From: Neodontobutis hainanensis
Lineage: Eukaryota; Chordata; Actinopteri; Gobiiformes; Odontobutidae
Reading direction: 5' to 3'
Length of the DNA: 64,000 nucleotides
Assembly: GCA_024349245.1 (NCBI GenBank)
Contig: JALDNG010000015.1
Coordinates: forward strand, 16,424,001 to 16,488,000
This document shows positions 1 through 10,200 of the stretch, piece after piece. The notes under the pieces were generated by a model. It had not been told where the DNA came from, did not search any database, and saw only the letters and a program-made list of their open reading frames with translations. Position 1 is the first letter of the stretch, and each line of letters begins with the position of its first letter. The position numbers and the translations under genes were made by a program.

Positions 1-2496
1 TCAATAAACAGAACAGAATATGCTCTCATTGAGTATTACCAAACTTTCCTTTTTGATTTGAGGTCTATGTAGGGTAAGTAATCCATTTACATTGAACGAC
101 TTCTTGACTGGTCCTTGGAGGAACTGGCAACACCACATCATGTTCTCACTGTAGATTCACATTTAAGAGTAATCCCAGAGGTGTAGAACCTTCAACTGGA
201 CCAACACATCCAGACTGTGATGATGCTCAGGTTGGAGTCAAGCTTTGTGAGTGTCTGATTTTTATTCCAGTGTTCAGCACAGCTCTACTTCATATTCATA
301 CAGTTCAAATCCTCAGGGCTGCTCGGCACTAACAACATGTTGAGCAAGGACACACTGGTTGTGTGGTTTAATAAGTAAAACTGTTCAATGTTGTGTTTGT
401 GGGTTAAAACAAAAACGTACCCTGACCCTTATTAGATTTATGTACAATATAATCTCTTAAAATAAAACCATTTGTAGTTGCATTGTAAGGAGAAAAGGCC
501 GGAGATCAAATATTGGGCATAACTTAAAACAGTCCACAAGTGTTAGACTGAAAATGTAACATGATAAAAATCTCACACTCCATTATGAGTAATATAAACA
601 TTACTGATTTGCCCCAGGAAGCTCCTTTATAATAAACATCCTTATTATCTCTTGACACTGCTAATTTTTCAAATGAACGTGGCAATAATATGTAACATTT
701 TTATTTATATATATCTCAAATGCCCTTGAGATTGAATTTGTGCATTTGTTATCTACTCAGAAGCAGTGACTCAGTGTTTGTCTGTTTTCCCTTCAGTAAT
801 TCCATCAGTGAAGGCTCTTGTCTAAACTTTTTTTCCTTTTCTCTTCTCATTTATTCTTTAGTGGAACAGACAAGACCTGATTGCCAAGCCTGGATTGTCC
901 ATCTCACAGTATATCACTATTACATCGCACTCTCTCTAAAAGTACTAAAAAAAACACTAAAGCTTTATTGATAATTATTGATATTTGATGGGTAATAATT
1001 GAACAAATTCAGCCAGTTTGAGTCTTATTGTGTTTAGCAGTTTGTTTCATGAAAAGCAGTGGTAAATTGCCACTTGATTTTTGTCCAACCACTTCTTTAA
1101 ATGATGACAAATGAGCTCCCAACAGGGAGTAGGTTGAAGCTGGTGCATGATAGAAACCCATTGTTTTTTGCAGTTACTTTAACAGAAGCTAGAGGGAGCT
1201 GTGGCTGTTCAGAAGCTTCACTTCCTCTTCCCCTTTATACCATCACATAAACACAAAACACATGCCCACCCATGGCTAAAAACAGGCGCAGGTGAGTTAT
1301 TAATATCTCATGAGCGGCTCACAGATTGGAATCAACCCCGTCTGCTCTGACATGTAAAATGCTGCATCTGCATCTGCTGTTGGATGTAGACCCAATCTAA
1401 GAGGAGGCTTTTAAGTGCACCCTTCAGCTGCATCAAACCAATGGAACAAGACATTATACCCACAGCTCAAAGCAGGAACCCATGTATTACGCTTGTAGGT
1501 ACTGTAAGTGTGCAGCGCCCTTCCCTGAGGTGTAGCTATAAATCCTCAGCGTTGTCATCTCAGAAGGTGACTGACAGTTCACGTTGCTTTAGATAAAACA
1601 TTCCGATTTTACGCTTAAGGGAATTTCAAATCAATGTGAGAACATTTACATTGCGTTATCCAATTCACAGAAGCCTATGTATCTCAAAGCTACCAAGTTA
1701 GGCAGGATTTTACAGTAGTCTTTGTCACTGGAGCGGATCAAAAGATGGAACAAGTGTTTTTGGTCATGTATTAAAGCTTTCATTCTTATCTTTTGAGGCA
1801 GGTTGCGGTACGATATGGAAAAAAATCTGAATGCAAATGTGATTTCATAGACTGGGTACTAAAACAGTTGGATTTGACTCACTCTTTACATCCAGCGATG
1901 GTCACTGTAAAGACAATATGGCTCCAGCCTCTGTGAAAGGTAATCATCCCACGCACAAGAAGCACAGCAGTTCAGTGATATGCCGATGTAAATAAAGGGC
2001 ACATAACAGCTAAGGGTTTTGTCCATTGTCCTGACTGTACACACCTACTCACCAACTGTGACACCATCCACATGATGTTCCCAGTGTTCACTCTAATGTG
2101 GAACACAGTTTGATTGGTAAAAGCACACAAGGTACAGTATATTTACAACAATATTTACACTTAAGGCACTGCATGTTCCTCCAGTGTGGCACCCTCACAG
2201 GTACACCTGGTGTCTTTGGCATCCTTTTACCACAGTGCTTTGTGGAGGTACTGCTTATGTAACCACAGAAAACAGGATTTGACAGATACCAATTTCACTT
2301 ACAAAATAACAGGGTTGTCTCAAAGTTAATGTTCGAAGGCCACATAAATACCTAAATAATTAAAAAGTACTATTTCAAACAAATCCCAATCTAAATTTTA
2401 TAACATAAAAGATACTTTCTGTTCCTTCATAGTCCAATTAATTGACTCATTTTAGCAGAAAAATACAGGAACATAACAAAACTGCACTGTCTGTGG
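1..2496. other. noncoding, no gene seen
   Basis: AT-rich unique-looking sequence. Open frames are short and lack codon structure, splice context or family resemblance. I see no recognised repeat, RNA gene or regulatory signal that could be called with confidence. Confidence 0.5.
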
Positions 2497-2774
2497 TAAA
2501 GGTACATTGTGTCATTTTTCAAAATAAAAGGCTCAGTAGAAGCAGAAAAAGGGAGAATGAGTTCCATAAATTCCCTTTCCGACAAACCGAAACCAGAACA
2601 GACAAACTGAACTCGATAAAACGCTACTTCATGTTACTGTAACACTTATTCTAAAAGTGAACTCAAGATCTCACCTATACTTCGAGTTTGTTATTAGACA
2701 ACATTACGTCCCTACAGGGCTACCATAGGTGCTCACAGGCTGTTTAAAGTAGAGGTTTGAGGTGTGCACCTTTA
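2497..2774. mobile_element. possible miniature inverted-repeat element
   Basis: The left edge reads TAAAGGTACATTGTG and the right edge, on the opposite strand, reads TAAAGGTGCACA, giving imperfect terminal inverted repeats about 278 bp apart. Similar left ends occur at 9622 and 34746. Inside, at about 2709-2739, is a palindromic core CCCTACAGGG followed by GCTACCATAGGTGCTCACAG, a motif seen again near 12918 and 31695. No coding capacity. The assignment is by eye and the ends are not backed by a clear target duplication. Confidence 0.35.
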
Positions 2775-4271
2775 GAGTGTTTTATTAAGAGCTCGTTTGC
2801 TCATTTTCTAAGCTAAGGCTGCTAGGTTTACAAAAGTTCTGCTGCTGCTGCAATGGTGTCAAAAACAAGGGACTTTTAAATCAATCAAACTTATTCTTCA
2901 TAGATTTAGTAAAATACTGTACAATTCTGTATTAGTAGCTTAAAGAATAGGACACGATTGAGAGGTTGCCATTTTAGCCGGGAGCTTTTGAAACAGTTGT
3001 GGCGCATTTGCAAAGTTCATTTCTATCCACAGGTCATATGAATGTACAGAGATAATGAGCATTACAAAACACATTATCATCAATTAAATAAACGATTAGT
3101 TCACATTTCTAATGCTCCATTTCTTCTGGAATAAATTAGTAAAACATTACACGCTAGACTGACCGAACAGTAAAGATATGAATAAACGGCGGTGTTTGTT
3201 TGTCTGTGGTAAACATGAGGAAAACAGTCTGCAGTTAAAAATATAATGTGTGTGTATTAAAAACGGGAAAGTATCGTGGCAGGATGAGAGTGGAAAGGAC
3301 AGAGGTGACCTGCATCAACTGTTCACAGCTAACCAAACCATTACACGCAAAAATACCATATCATTTCAGCGTCTACACTGTGTGATGTACAGCCACCGTT
3401 TTATTTGGGATTTTACAATTCCCTTCATACAAGCACAAGGTATTTGTAGCATGGAAAATATCCTGTTTGGTCGGGCAGGTCACACTGGTTTCTCTGTTAT
3501 CGCTTGACACAGGTTGCTGTGTGATGCAGTAAAATATGACACAGTATGCACTTTAAACAGCGGTGAATATAAATCCAATGAAAAGCTTTTTGATGCAGCA
3601 GATGTCCAGAGCGCAGGCATGGTTCATTCTAGCTTGATGACAATAAAAATATCTTTGTGGGACATTTGAGCTTTACATAAGCATTACATTGTGATCTTAT
3701 TATTGTAAATCTTTGATGTAGCAGAAGCTGTTAGCTCAGGAATAGAGGCTCATAACTGAGGTGGGACAAATTGCCAGATTGTGCACTGAAGAATCTGGCT
3801 AAATTGTTACTTATAAGAAACTAAGTACTCAAAAAGTTTTGTTGTTTTAAAGCACAAATAATGTTTGAAAATTGTTACTCACAACAATGAATTATAATTA
3901 TTTTCATAAAAATGTTTTTGAAATTTTGTAGTCTTAATTGGTCTTCAAAATTATTCACAATAAAAAGTGATTTTTAATGAAACCTCTTAGGCCAGTTATT
4001 TACTCTCACCACAGGGGTCAATAAGAACTAATATTCATGTAGGAATGTAACTGTCGGCTGTATTTATGTGTACAGGCCTGTTTGTGGAGACTGTTGGCTG
4101 TGATTGGCCACTTCTGAATTTGGTAAAAAAAGATGGTGTAGTAATCAGTTGTCTTTTAAATCTATCAGAAAAAAACAAAGGTGCTTTCAAAGGAAACATA
4201 CAATAATAAATATAACCTTGACTCATTTTCAAGTCAAGCAGGTTACGTTATAATTGTCACAAGACTTACAT
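2775..4271. other. noncoding, no gene seen
   Basis: AT-rich sequence with only short open frames. Nothing recognisable. Confidence 0.45.
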
Positions 4272-4626
4272 TTACCTAGTCTTAGGTCCAGCCAGGACAC
4301 AAGCAAATGTTGCCATCTCATGTTTTTGTTTCTGCAGTGCCTCATCAAAAAAGAATAAACTAAAGTCATTGTTACATGAGCTGAGAAGGGGCCAAAGGCG
4401 GGTAGTTATTGAACCAACATCAGGCGCAAAAAGCTGGCTGTAGTTAGAGAAAGGAGAGCTATTTGTTTCATCTGTCCACAAGGCTCTCAGCCATTCATCA
4501 TAGAGAAAAGGCCGAGCTTTTATCAATACTCTTTCAATAACACAGCAGAGCCGACCATTGCCATAAAATGAACCAACGCTGTACAGAGGCAGCGCGTGTA
4601 ATGGCACATCGTCTGGAGGTGTTCAC
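4272..4626 (-). other. open but unassigned stretch downstream of candidate exon
   Basis: A 111-codon minus-strand frame (4607-4272) is open here, but its reading does not resemble a known family. It overlaps the tail of the longer upstream frame in a different phase. If the 4627-4860 exon is real, this would be the start of its intron. Confidence 0.2.
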
Positions 4627-4860
4627 CTTGGCGTTGACCTCCCTCCCCCACTGCTCCTTTGCTTGCCGGTGTTTTCCTCGGTCCTGGGGGTTTGTGGGGT
4701 CAGAAGAATAGAGCGAGCCTGAAGGCATGTTGTGCAGCTTTTTAACAATGATGTCAAGTCCCCCACAAAGGTAATAGAAAAACTTGAGAGCTGCTAACAG
4801 CCAATAATGTAACATCAGTGCCCTGCCGAGAACTGCAAAGGCAAACGCTCCAAAATCCAT
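4627..4860 (-). CDS. candidate coding exon, small membrane protein (unrecognised)
   Basis: The minus strand has an open frame over 4962-4534. Within it an ATG at 4860 has a purine (G) at -3 and G at +4, a good vertebrate start context. From that ATG, 78 codons run to a consensus-like splice donor (AAG then GTGAAC, boundary 4627/4626), ending in phase 0. Predicted residues about 6-40 form a hydrophobic segment with LLAALKFFYYLCGG, suitable for one or two membrane passes, followed by a polar, basic stretch with KHRQAKEQWGREVNAK. The local base composition is less AT-rich than its surroundings. I do not recognise the family. It may be the first coding exon of a minus-strand gene continuing below 4600, or a chance frame. 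No convincing second exon was found. Confidence 0.3.
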
Positions 4861-4963
4861 TTCTTGCAGCACAAGTCGCACACCACCACTCTGACGTAGT
4901 CTGCCGTTGTGCGTTTTCTCAGCAGCGTAACCTGGGCTCGTCCCCCCATGTCCCGAGCTCATT

Positions 4964-5960
4964 TAGTCACAGGAAATTGTTGTGGAGTAAACAAGTCACG
5001 TCGCATCTGTGGAGCAGTAATGTGTTTCTAATGACCGTCCAAAATAAGAAATCCTCTCGAATTAGCTGAGGTAATTAATAATGGAGGGGGAAAAACACAC
5101 ATGCACACACATATGCGCACTCAGAGAAGCAGGACAACTTGGGGTTTGCAACAAACTCAAAAATATGGATTTAGCCTGAAATATTTACAGGACAAATATT
5201 CAAGGTGCATTACCAGAACAACACTTAAAGGTGCTTGTCTCTTTAATGACAATCTTGACACGTGTCTGCTCATTTTAAACGTAAAAAATCTTAGGTGGAC
5301 AAATTAATTTCATATTCAAGGTTAGGTTATTATTTCTTATAATTAAAGGTTTTTTATTTGACATGCATTAAAATTGAAATTGAATAATGTCAATAATGTT
5401 TTTGTCTAAAATGACTTTGTGTGACATATGAACTTCTCTATAAGGGATGACTTTCTTTTTCCTGCGCTCAACATTTTCTGTAGCAACATTTTCTTTCATT
5501 TATTGACATTTTGTTAAACAATAATGCTGCTTTGATGTTTCATGGCTCGGCTGAAGACCCATTGTAATTCATGTGTTTTGATTTTGCTGTAATGTTCTGT
5601 GTCTGCCTACGCTTCATTCTGTAGCATCTGGATTTTTTTTAACAATCCCTTAAAAATAACTTGTCCATGACATGCCTTTCCATCTTGTTTTTTTTGCATC
5701 AGTGTTTTATATGCTGTATACAATGTGTAATCCATATTTGTTGGTGACACCAGTTCACAAATAATGATAATATAAATAAACTCTCATAGTGAAATAATCC
5801 TGGCATTATGATTGTTATAGCTGCAGTAGCCACCATAAAACTCCCACAAGGAAGTAAAAAAATACAATATACAATTAAAAATGTTGAGTGGTTACCTTAA
5901 ACATTTTCTGTTTTTCTTTGTATTTTTGTTGGGGGGTGGGGTTTGTCAGTTGATTCATTG
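4964..5960. other. noncoding, no gene seen
   Basis: AT-rich sequence with poly-T runs near 5632-5640 and 5688-5694. Nothing recognisable apart from short open frames. Confidence 0.45.
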
Positions 5961-6042
5961 AGTGTGTTTACATCCACTTGAGTATCCTGGATATGATTAG
6001 CTTTTTTAAGTTTCCTGTTTTTGTCTTTGTGCATGTAAACAC

Positions 6043-6260
6043 TGTTGGGGAATCATTCATACATAATGTTCTTAACCCAATTTAAGATCTGTACGTTAAT
6101 CCGTGACTATCTCTGTTAGAACTGTGTGTTCTGGACAGTCACTGAAGCTGTGATTACAGTATCGGTGCGGAGAGGCCTCTGACCAGATTAACGTAGTCAC
6201 GGATTAATTTACAGATCTTAAATTGGGTTAAGGACATTATGTATGAATAATTCCCCAACA
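6043..6260. repeat. long foldback: 67-bp inverted arms
   Basis: Arm 6043-6109 and arm 6194-6260 are reverse complements with about 4 mismatches in 67 bp, separated by an 84-bp loop. Arms begin TGTTGGGGAAT and end near ATCCGTGACTA. A transcript of either strand would form a long, almost perfect hairpin. It is nested inside the 5961-6800 element. Confidence 0.9.
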
Positions 6261-6583
6261 AACACCATATCCTGATTTCAGAAACCAGGATGCACAACGT
6301 GTAGAACTCCAAAAGAAACCGAGATACTGTGGCCACAGAAAAACAAACACGGCGATGATAACGAGGCGTTCAAAACTTCAGACTGTTATTAAAACAACTG
6401 ATATTTCACAAAGACTGCACTTAGTCCAACACTAATACACGTTCATATTTAATGCTGCTGGTTGTTGTTGCTCACTGGTCTTATAGACATGTAACTATTG
6501 CTACAGCCGCTGTGGACGGCGTATTCTTCACAAAGTTATAGGTTAATTTGACTATTTCTTGTCCATCTGTACTTGGAAATGTA

Positions 6584-6627
6584 GTAAATAAGTTATGTCT
6601 GTAAACCTACAGACATAATTATTTACT
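6584..6627. repeat. short perfect hairpin
   Basis: TTATGTCTGTA (6593-6603) pairs perfectly with TACAGACATAA (6608-6618) across a 4-nt loop. The stem extends outward with AGTAAATA pairing to TATTTACT after a one-base bulge. It lies inside the 5961-6800 element. Confidence 0.7.
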
Positions 6628-6800
6628 ATTTACTTTGTCAATTTCTAATACAAAGAATTTGGGATACTTTTGCTTGTCATGTTCTGTATACAGGGGTATT
6701 AATAACCAGGTTTCTCTGTATGCATGTAAACATCGTATCCTGAGTATGGTCATTAAGATATGCCTCAGAACTGGGATACTCAAGTGCATGTAAACACACT

Positions 6801-7295
6801 TACTATTGTTATGTAGACCAACCAAACAATGGGGTGCCCTGTATTTGAAAAGGAGCAAAACTACTTAAATGTAAGCATGTGATTGAAAAAGTTGTTGTTT
6901 TTGAAAAAAAGTTGAAAAAACATTTAACGCAAATACACAATAACACAAACTAGGAAAAAAGAACGATGAGAGGCACACACATCATTATGTTTAGCCAAAG
7001 ACTGTGATAAAGCAGTTTCCCTCTAAAGATAAGTGCCTTATTTAAAATACTATTTTTCAAAACTAAATTGATGTATTACAGCTGTCTGCTTCTTGGACCT
7101 TGTTATGCCTCAGCTATTAAGCTAATCCTAAATTTGCTTCAGCTCATCTTTTGAAGAGATAAAATAATCAAAAGTGAATTGGTAAAACTATTTTTGGATT
7201 TAATCTCAAGAGATTATTGTTTTGTTTATGCGAGAAAAGCTTGAGTAGTGTTTTGTGCTGCAAGGTGAACTGAAAGGACACTATAAAGAAAAGCT
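6801..7295. other. noncoding, no gene seen
   Basis: AT-rich, with runs of GTTGAAAAA-like sequence near 6885-6922. No feature recognised. Confidence 0.4.
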
Positions 7296-7446
7296 TGACG
7301 TTTCAGTCATCCAGGTAGTCATAATCTTAAAAGGTTACAAAGAAGACATCTGGACAGAGTTTGGGAACAGAAGACGAAATGAGACGAGGACCCTTAGATG
7401 AGGGATGAAATGTGTTTTCTGTTTTCAAACACTTTGTAACCTTTTA
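7296..7446. repeat. dispersed fish repeat fragment with inverted repeat
   Basis: The stretch with TTTCAGTCATCCAGGTAGTC, then a GACATCTGGAC-like motif, resembles a dispersed teleost repeat. A second copy with CTCAGTCATCCAGG and GCATCTGGACTT lies at 40795-40890. This copy also has a perfect 15-bp inverted repeat: TAAAAGGTTACAAAG at 7328-7342 against CTTTGTAACCTTTTA at 7432-7446. Confidence 0.5.
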
Positions 7447-7462
7447 GCTTTTAGATGTATAC

Positions 7463-8257
7463 CGAGGTGGGCATTGCTTTATGAAGAGTAATGAATAGTC
7501 AAGTACTGAATGACTTTATTTACACAAATAAAGAGAACATAAGGGCTGGGCCTGAACAATAATAAGACAACCGGGCAGAAATAGGTTTGTGAGCCCTGCT
7601 TTAGCAGTACCTGAGCCAATGCAGAGACAAAGCAGTTTCTATGTTTGCAACTTCTCAGCAAACATTCCACAAAACAGGTGCATGAAAACAGAGGCGTTAG
7701 CTTGAACAGCAGCTGGATACTCATGAGATCTGTGATTCCCTTCAAACCACGGTAGGTATGGACCAATGGTGTGGCTGTTATTGTTTGTTTAAGGTTTAAA
7801 GATGAAGTATCTGTTATGCTGTTACTTTGTAAATAACATTGCATTTCTCTGATTTGATAAAATTGCCTTATACTAGACAGTGACATATAATACCAGGGAT
7901 TCATCGGAAGGTACCTGAAAGACCCCCCAGATTGTTCAGTGTCCATCTGACCAGTCCAGTTAGCTGAGGTGCGTAGAGGAGTCAAAATCTGTGCTAAAAA
8001 AGGCCAACAAAGAGCTACACGCTGCACATCTGAAGAAGTAAAACGTAAAAGTGGTATTTTAAAATAAGATTATTCAAGTATAAGTAAAAGTAGTTAACAA
8101 AATGATAACGTAAAACCAGTCTCAAAATAGACTAACAGGTATGTTTTAGGAAATGTTCTCATCAAGTACACCCTGTATGTTTTTTATTAATTAAAGTTAA
8201 AAGTCAAAGCGAAAAGTTAGGTTGAGTAGTTATGAAGGATGCACTACCCACCTCTGA
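7463..8257. mobile_element. degenerate hAT-like non-autonomous element
   Basis: The right end reads CACTACCCACCTCTG. Its reverse complement, CAGAGGTGGGTAGTG, is a familiar terminus of fish hAT-type elements, and the left end CGAGGTGGGCATTGC is its degraded partner. Next to the termini are GAGTAATGAATAGTCAAGTA (left) and repeated AAGTAAAAGTAG-like stretches (right, 8080-8096), the usual subterminal sequence of that family. No matching 8-bp target duplication was found, which fits an old insertion. A 182-codon minus-strand open frame (8027-7479) lies within but shows no transposase motif. Confidence 0.55.
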
Positions 8258-8600
8258 GCACCACGGAGCTAAAACCTGTCGGGGCTGTGTTTGCTGTCAG
8301 TGTGACTCATCTCAAAGCTCCCCAGACACATGACAGTAACATGCTCTATGATGCGGCTCATACGCCACAAACATTGTGACCACACACGTCTCATACAGTG
8401 TCTGCCCCGGGCCTGCCGTGTCAGCCGGTGCATGCGTGACAACTGACAACGCCGGCTTGACTCACTGACAGCTTGTGCATTACTTATGTCACCGCACACA
8501 ATGCGTCGTCCACGGCAACAAGGACTTAGTGTCCACAACTCTTTTGCGAATTGCATCTGCTCTGGTGATGGCACAGGACAGAAATAGATATTTATGTAAA
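8258..8600. other. less AT-rich unique block, no gene identified
   Basis: This block has more G, C and CpG than its neighbours and holds a 101-codon minus-strand frame (8574-8269) rich in Arg, Cys and Ser. The reading is not similar to any family I know, and no splice signals stand out. Confidence 0.3.
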
Positions 8601-9621
8601 GTGTTAGTCAATTGTTAGTCAATTAAAAGTGTCAATGAATTTATGAAACAAGCCCAACTTTCTATTGTTAGAACATGCAATCTTTTTTTTTTTATGTTTT
8701 TTGTGTAGATAGAAAAGGAAGTTGGTTACGACACATATTTTCTTCTCACTGTTTGCTATGTGTCATTGCTGATTCGTTTTTTTAAGGGCAACACATCTCA
8801 CAAATGTTAAATTTGTGATGGTACATTGTTTGTTTATTTGTCTGTGGTAAGGCCAGTGTAAACAGGCCTTACCAGGTATACACAAAGCTAAAGCTGTTAC
8901 AAAACTGTTATTTTTATGTAAGAAATAATGTAACAATATGCTAGAGGTATATTCAATATAAAGCTAAACAAGAGGAAATTGTATTCAGTGGTAAACTAAC
9001 ACTCTTTGCGTTTGCAAAAGCAAAGAAACATTTAGAGCTCCATAGAACCCTTGCTCAAAATATTTAAATATGTGCCAGTGAATAGTTTTTAATGTCATTT
9101 TCTTTTTTGCCTGCTAATGTTGTGCAAGGCCCATTTCTAGTTTTTAAGTCATTCAAATGAACACCTCTGGAAGACGTGTGATAAGGAGTAAATGGCCATT
9201 GTGTCCTAAGGCGCCGCGAGAGAGGTGACATTGAGCAGCTTCAGCCGAGCTCTGAGGCGATACGGACTTACAACCTCAGTGAAGTGCCAGAGCAAGGGGA
9301 AAGCAGAAGAAATCCTCTTTCTCCCCTTTCCTAACACGGGTCTGAGCTGGCACAAGTACAAGGCTGGGATAAATGGAAGAACATCAGAGTGGAGGGAGGA
9401 GATTATCCTGGTTTGGGATTTGGATTGGGACTTTGAGGAAATGCTGAAGGTGGGAGACAGATGAAGTTCTCACCTAAGCTACTGCCGCCGGTCGAGCTGC
9501 AAGATGATGGAAAAGACGTAGATAAAGAAAGTTTCTATATGCTTCGGCTAGAAAATGGACAAAATCCTTTAACCGAGTGGATTCAGCCACTTTAGAGAAG
9601 TAATAATCTTTAACTGGTGCA
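8601..9621. other. noncoding, no gene seen
   Basis: AT-rich unique sequence with a small perfect hairpin (GGTAAGGCC 8846-8854 against GGCCTTACC 8865-8873). A 79-codon frame at 9225-9464 is not recognisable. Confidence 0.4.
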
Positions 9622-9946
9622 TTAAAGATGCATGGTGTAAAATGTTGTAGAATACAGCTGAACCAAAGGGAGCACATTGGTCAAAAGTATCTTTATAGTA
9701 TTGTTGCAGAGAGAAAAAAACTTAGGCCAGAGAAGACAAATTGAGCATTTTCATCTTGGATAAAAGCTTTTATTATAATAATTTATGAACTACATTCATT
9801 TTTCAAACACACTCTTTTATTCCTATGACATTTCTTATGCACAGCATTATGTTTATACTGGGCTACTGTACAAAGCAAGTGAATTGTATTATTGCAATCA
9901 ATGTCACCTACAGATAACGCCACAGGACTACACACTGCCCCTTTAA
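9622..9946. mobile_element. TTAA-flanked miniature inverted-repeat element
   Basis: The block is bounded by TTAA on both sides (9622-9625 and 9943-9946). Inside, the ends AGATGCATGGTGTA and, on the other strand, AGGGGCAGTGTGTA are imperfect inverted repeats. A TTAA target duplication is known for piggyBac and Kolobok-type transposons. The first 28 bases match the left end of the block at 34746 at about 23 positions. There is no coding capacity. Confidence 0.45.
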
Positions 9947-10084
9947 TGAAGGAAGTAAAGTAAAGACTCGGGTAATTTATGTAGTTTTTGCAATTGGCAT
10001 TGCAGTTCATTTTAACTAAACATGCATATGACTACTATACAACAAATTTTTCCACTATTGTTTAAAATATAGTGAATGCATCCA

Positions 10085-10165
10085 GGGTAGGTTCTCCTCG
10101 TGTCTGTGTAGGTTTCCTCTGGGTGTTCCCGTTTCCCATATCACCAAAACATGTACAATATAGGA
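10085..10165 (+). repeat. fragment of tRNA-like-headed dispersed repeat
   Basis: TAGGTTTCCTCTGGGTGTTC and the following GTTTCCCATATCACC resemble the central part of the repeat found nearly full length at 26955-27275 and 31086-31478. The fragment sits directly beside the 3' end of the L2 copy. Confidence 0.45.
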
Positions 10166-10200
10166 CTTCAGATGGAAATTACAGTAGCTGCTCGTCTGGA

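Larger units (their letters stand above)
5961..6800. mobile_element. non-autonomous DNA transposon with terminal inverted repeats
   Basis: The left end starts AGTGTGTTTACATCCACTTG and continues AGTATCC. The right end (6774-6800), read on the opposite strand, matches it at 26 of 27 positions. The element is about 840 bp. Extra copies of the subterminal motif GCATGTAAAC occur at 6031, 6722 and 6787, as expected of transposase-binding repeats. It contains the long foldback at 6043-6260 and a smaller hairpin at 6584-6627. No transposase frame is present, so it would depend on an autonomous relative. I see no clear target duplication, so the superfamily is not assigned. Confidence 0.75.

Noticed and set aside
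4861..4962. Upstream extension of the candidate exon to an ATG at 4962
   Set aside because: The reading upstream of 4860 is Gly/Ser/Arg-rich and low in coding character. The 4860 ATG has the better context.
6722..6745. microRNA-like TGTAAACATC seed
   Set aside because: It is the subterminal motif of the transposon. The rest of the sequence does not match a known miR-30 type precursor, and no suitable hairpin is centred on it.
7479..8027. 182-codon minus-strand frame as a gene
   Set aside because: It lies inside a degenerate hAT-like element, has no recognisable domain and no supporting splice or start context. Kept only as an observation.
8269..8574. 101-codon Arg/Cys-rich minus-strand frame as a gene
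   Set aside because: No homology recognised and no splice signals. The composition is explained by local CpG and GC content.
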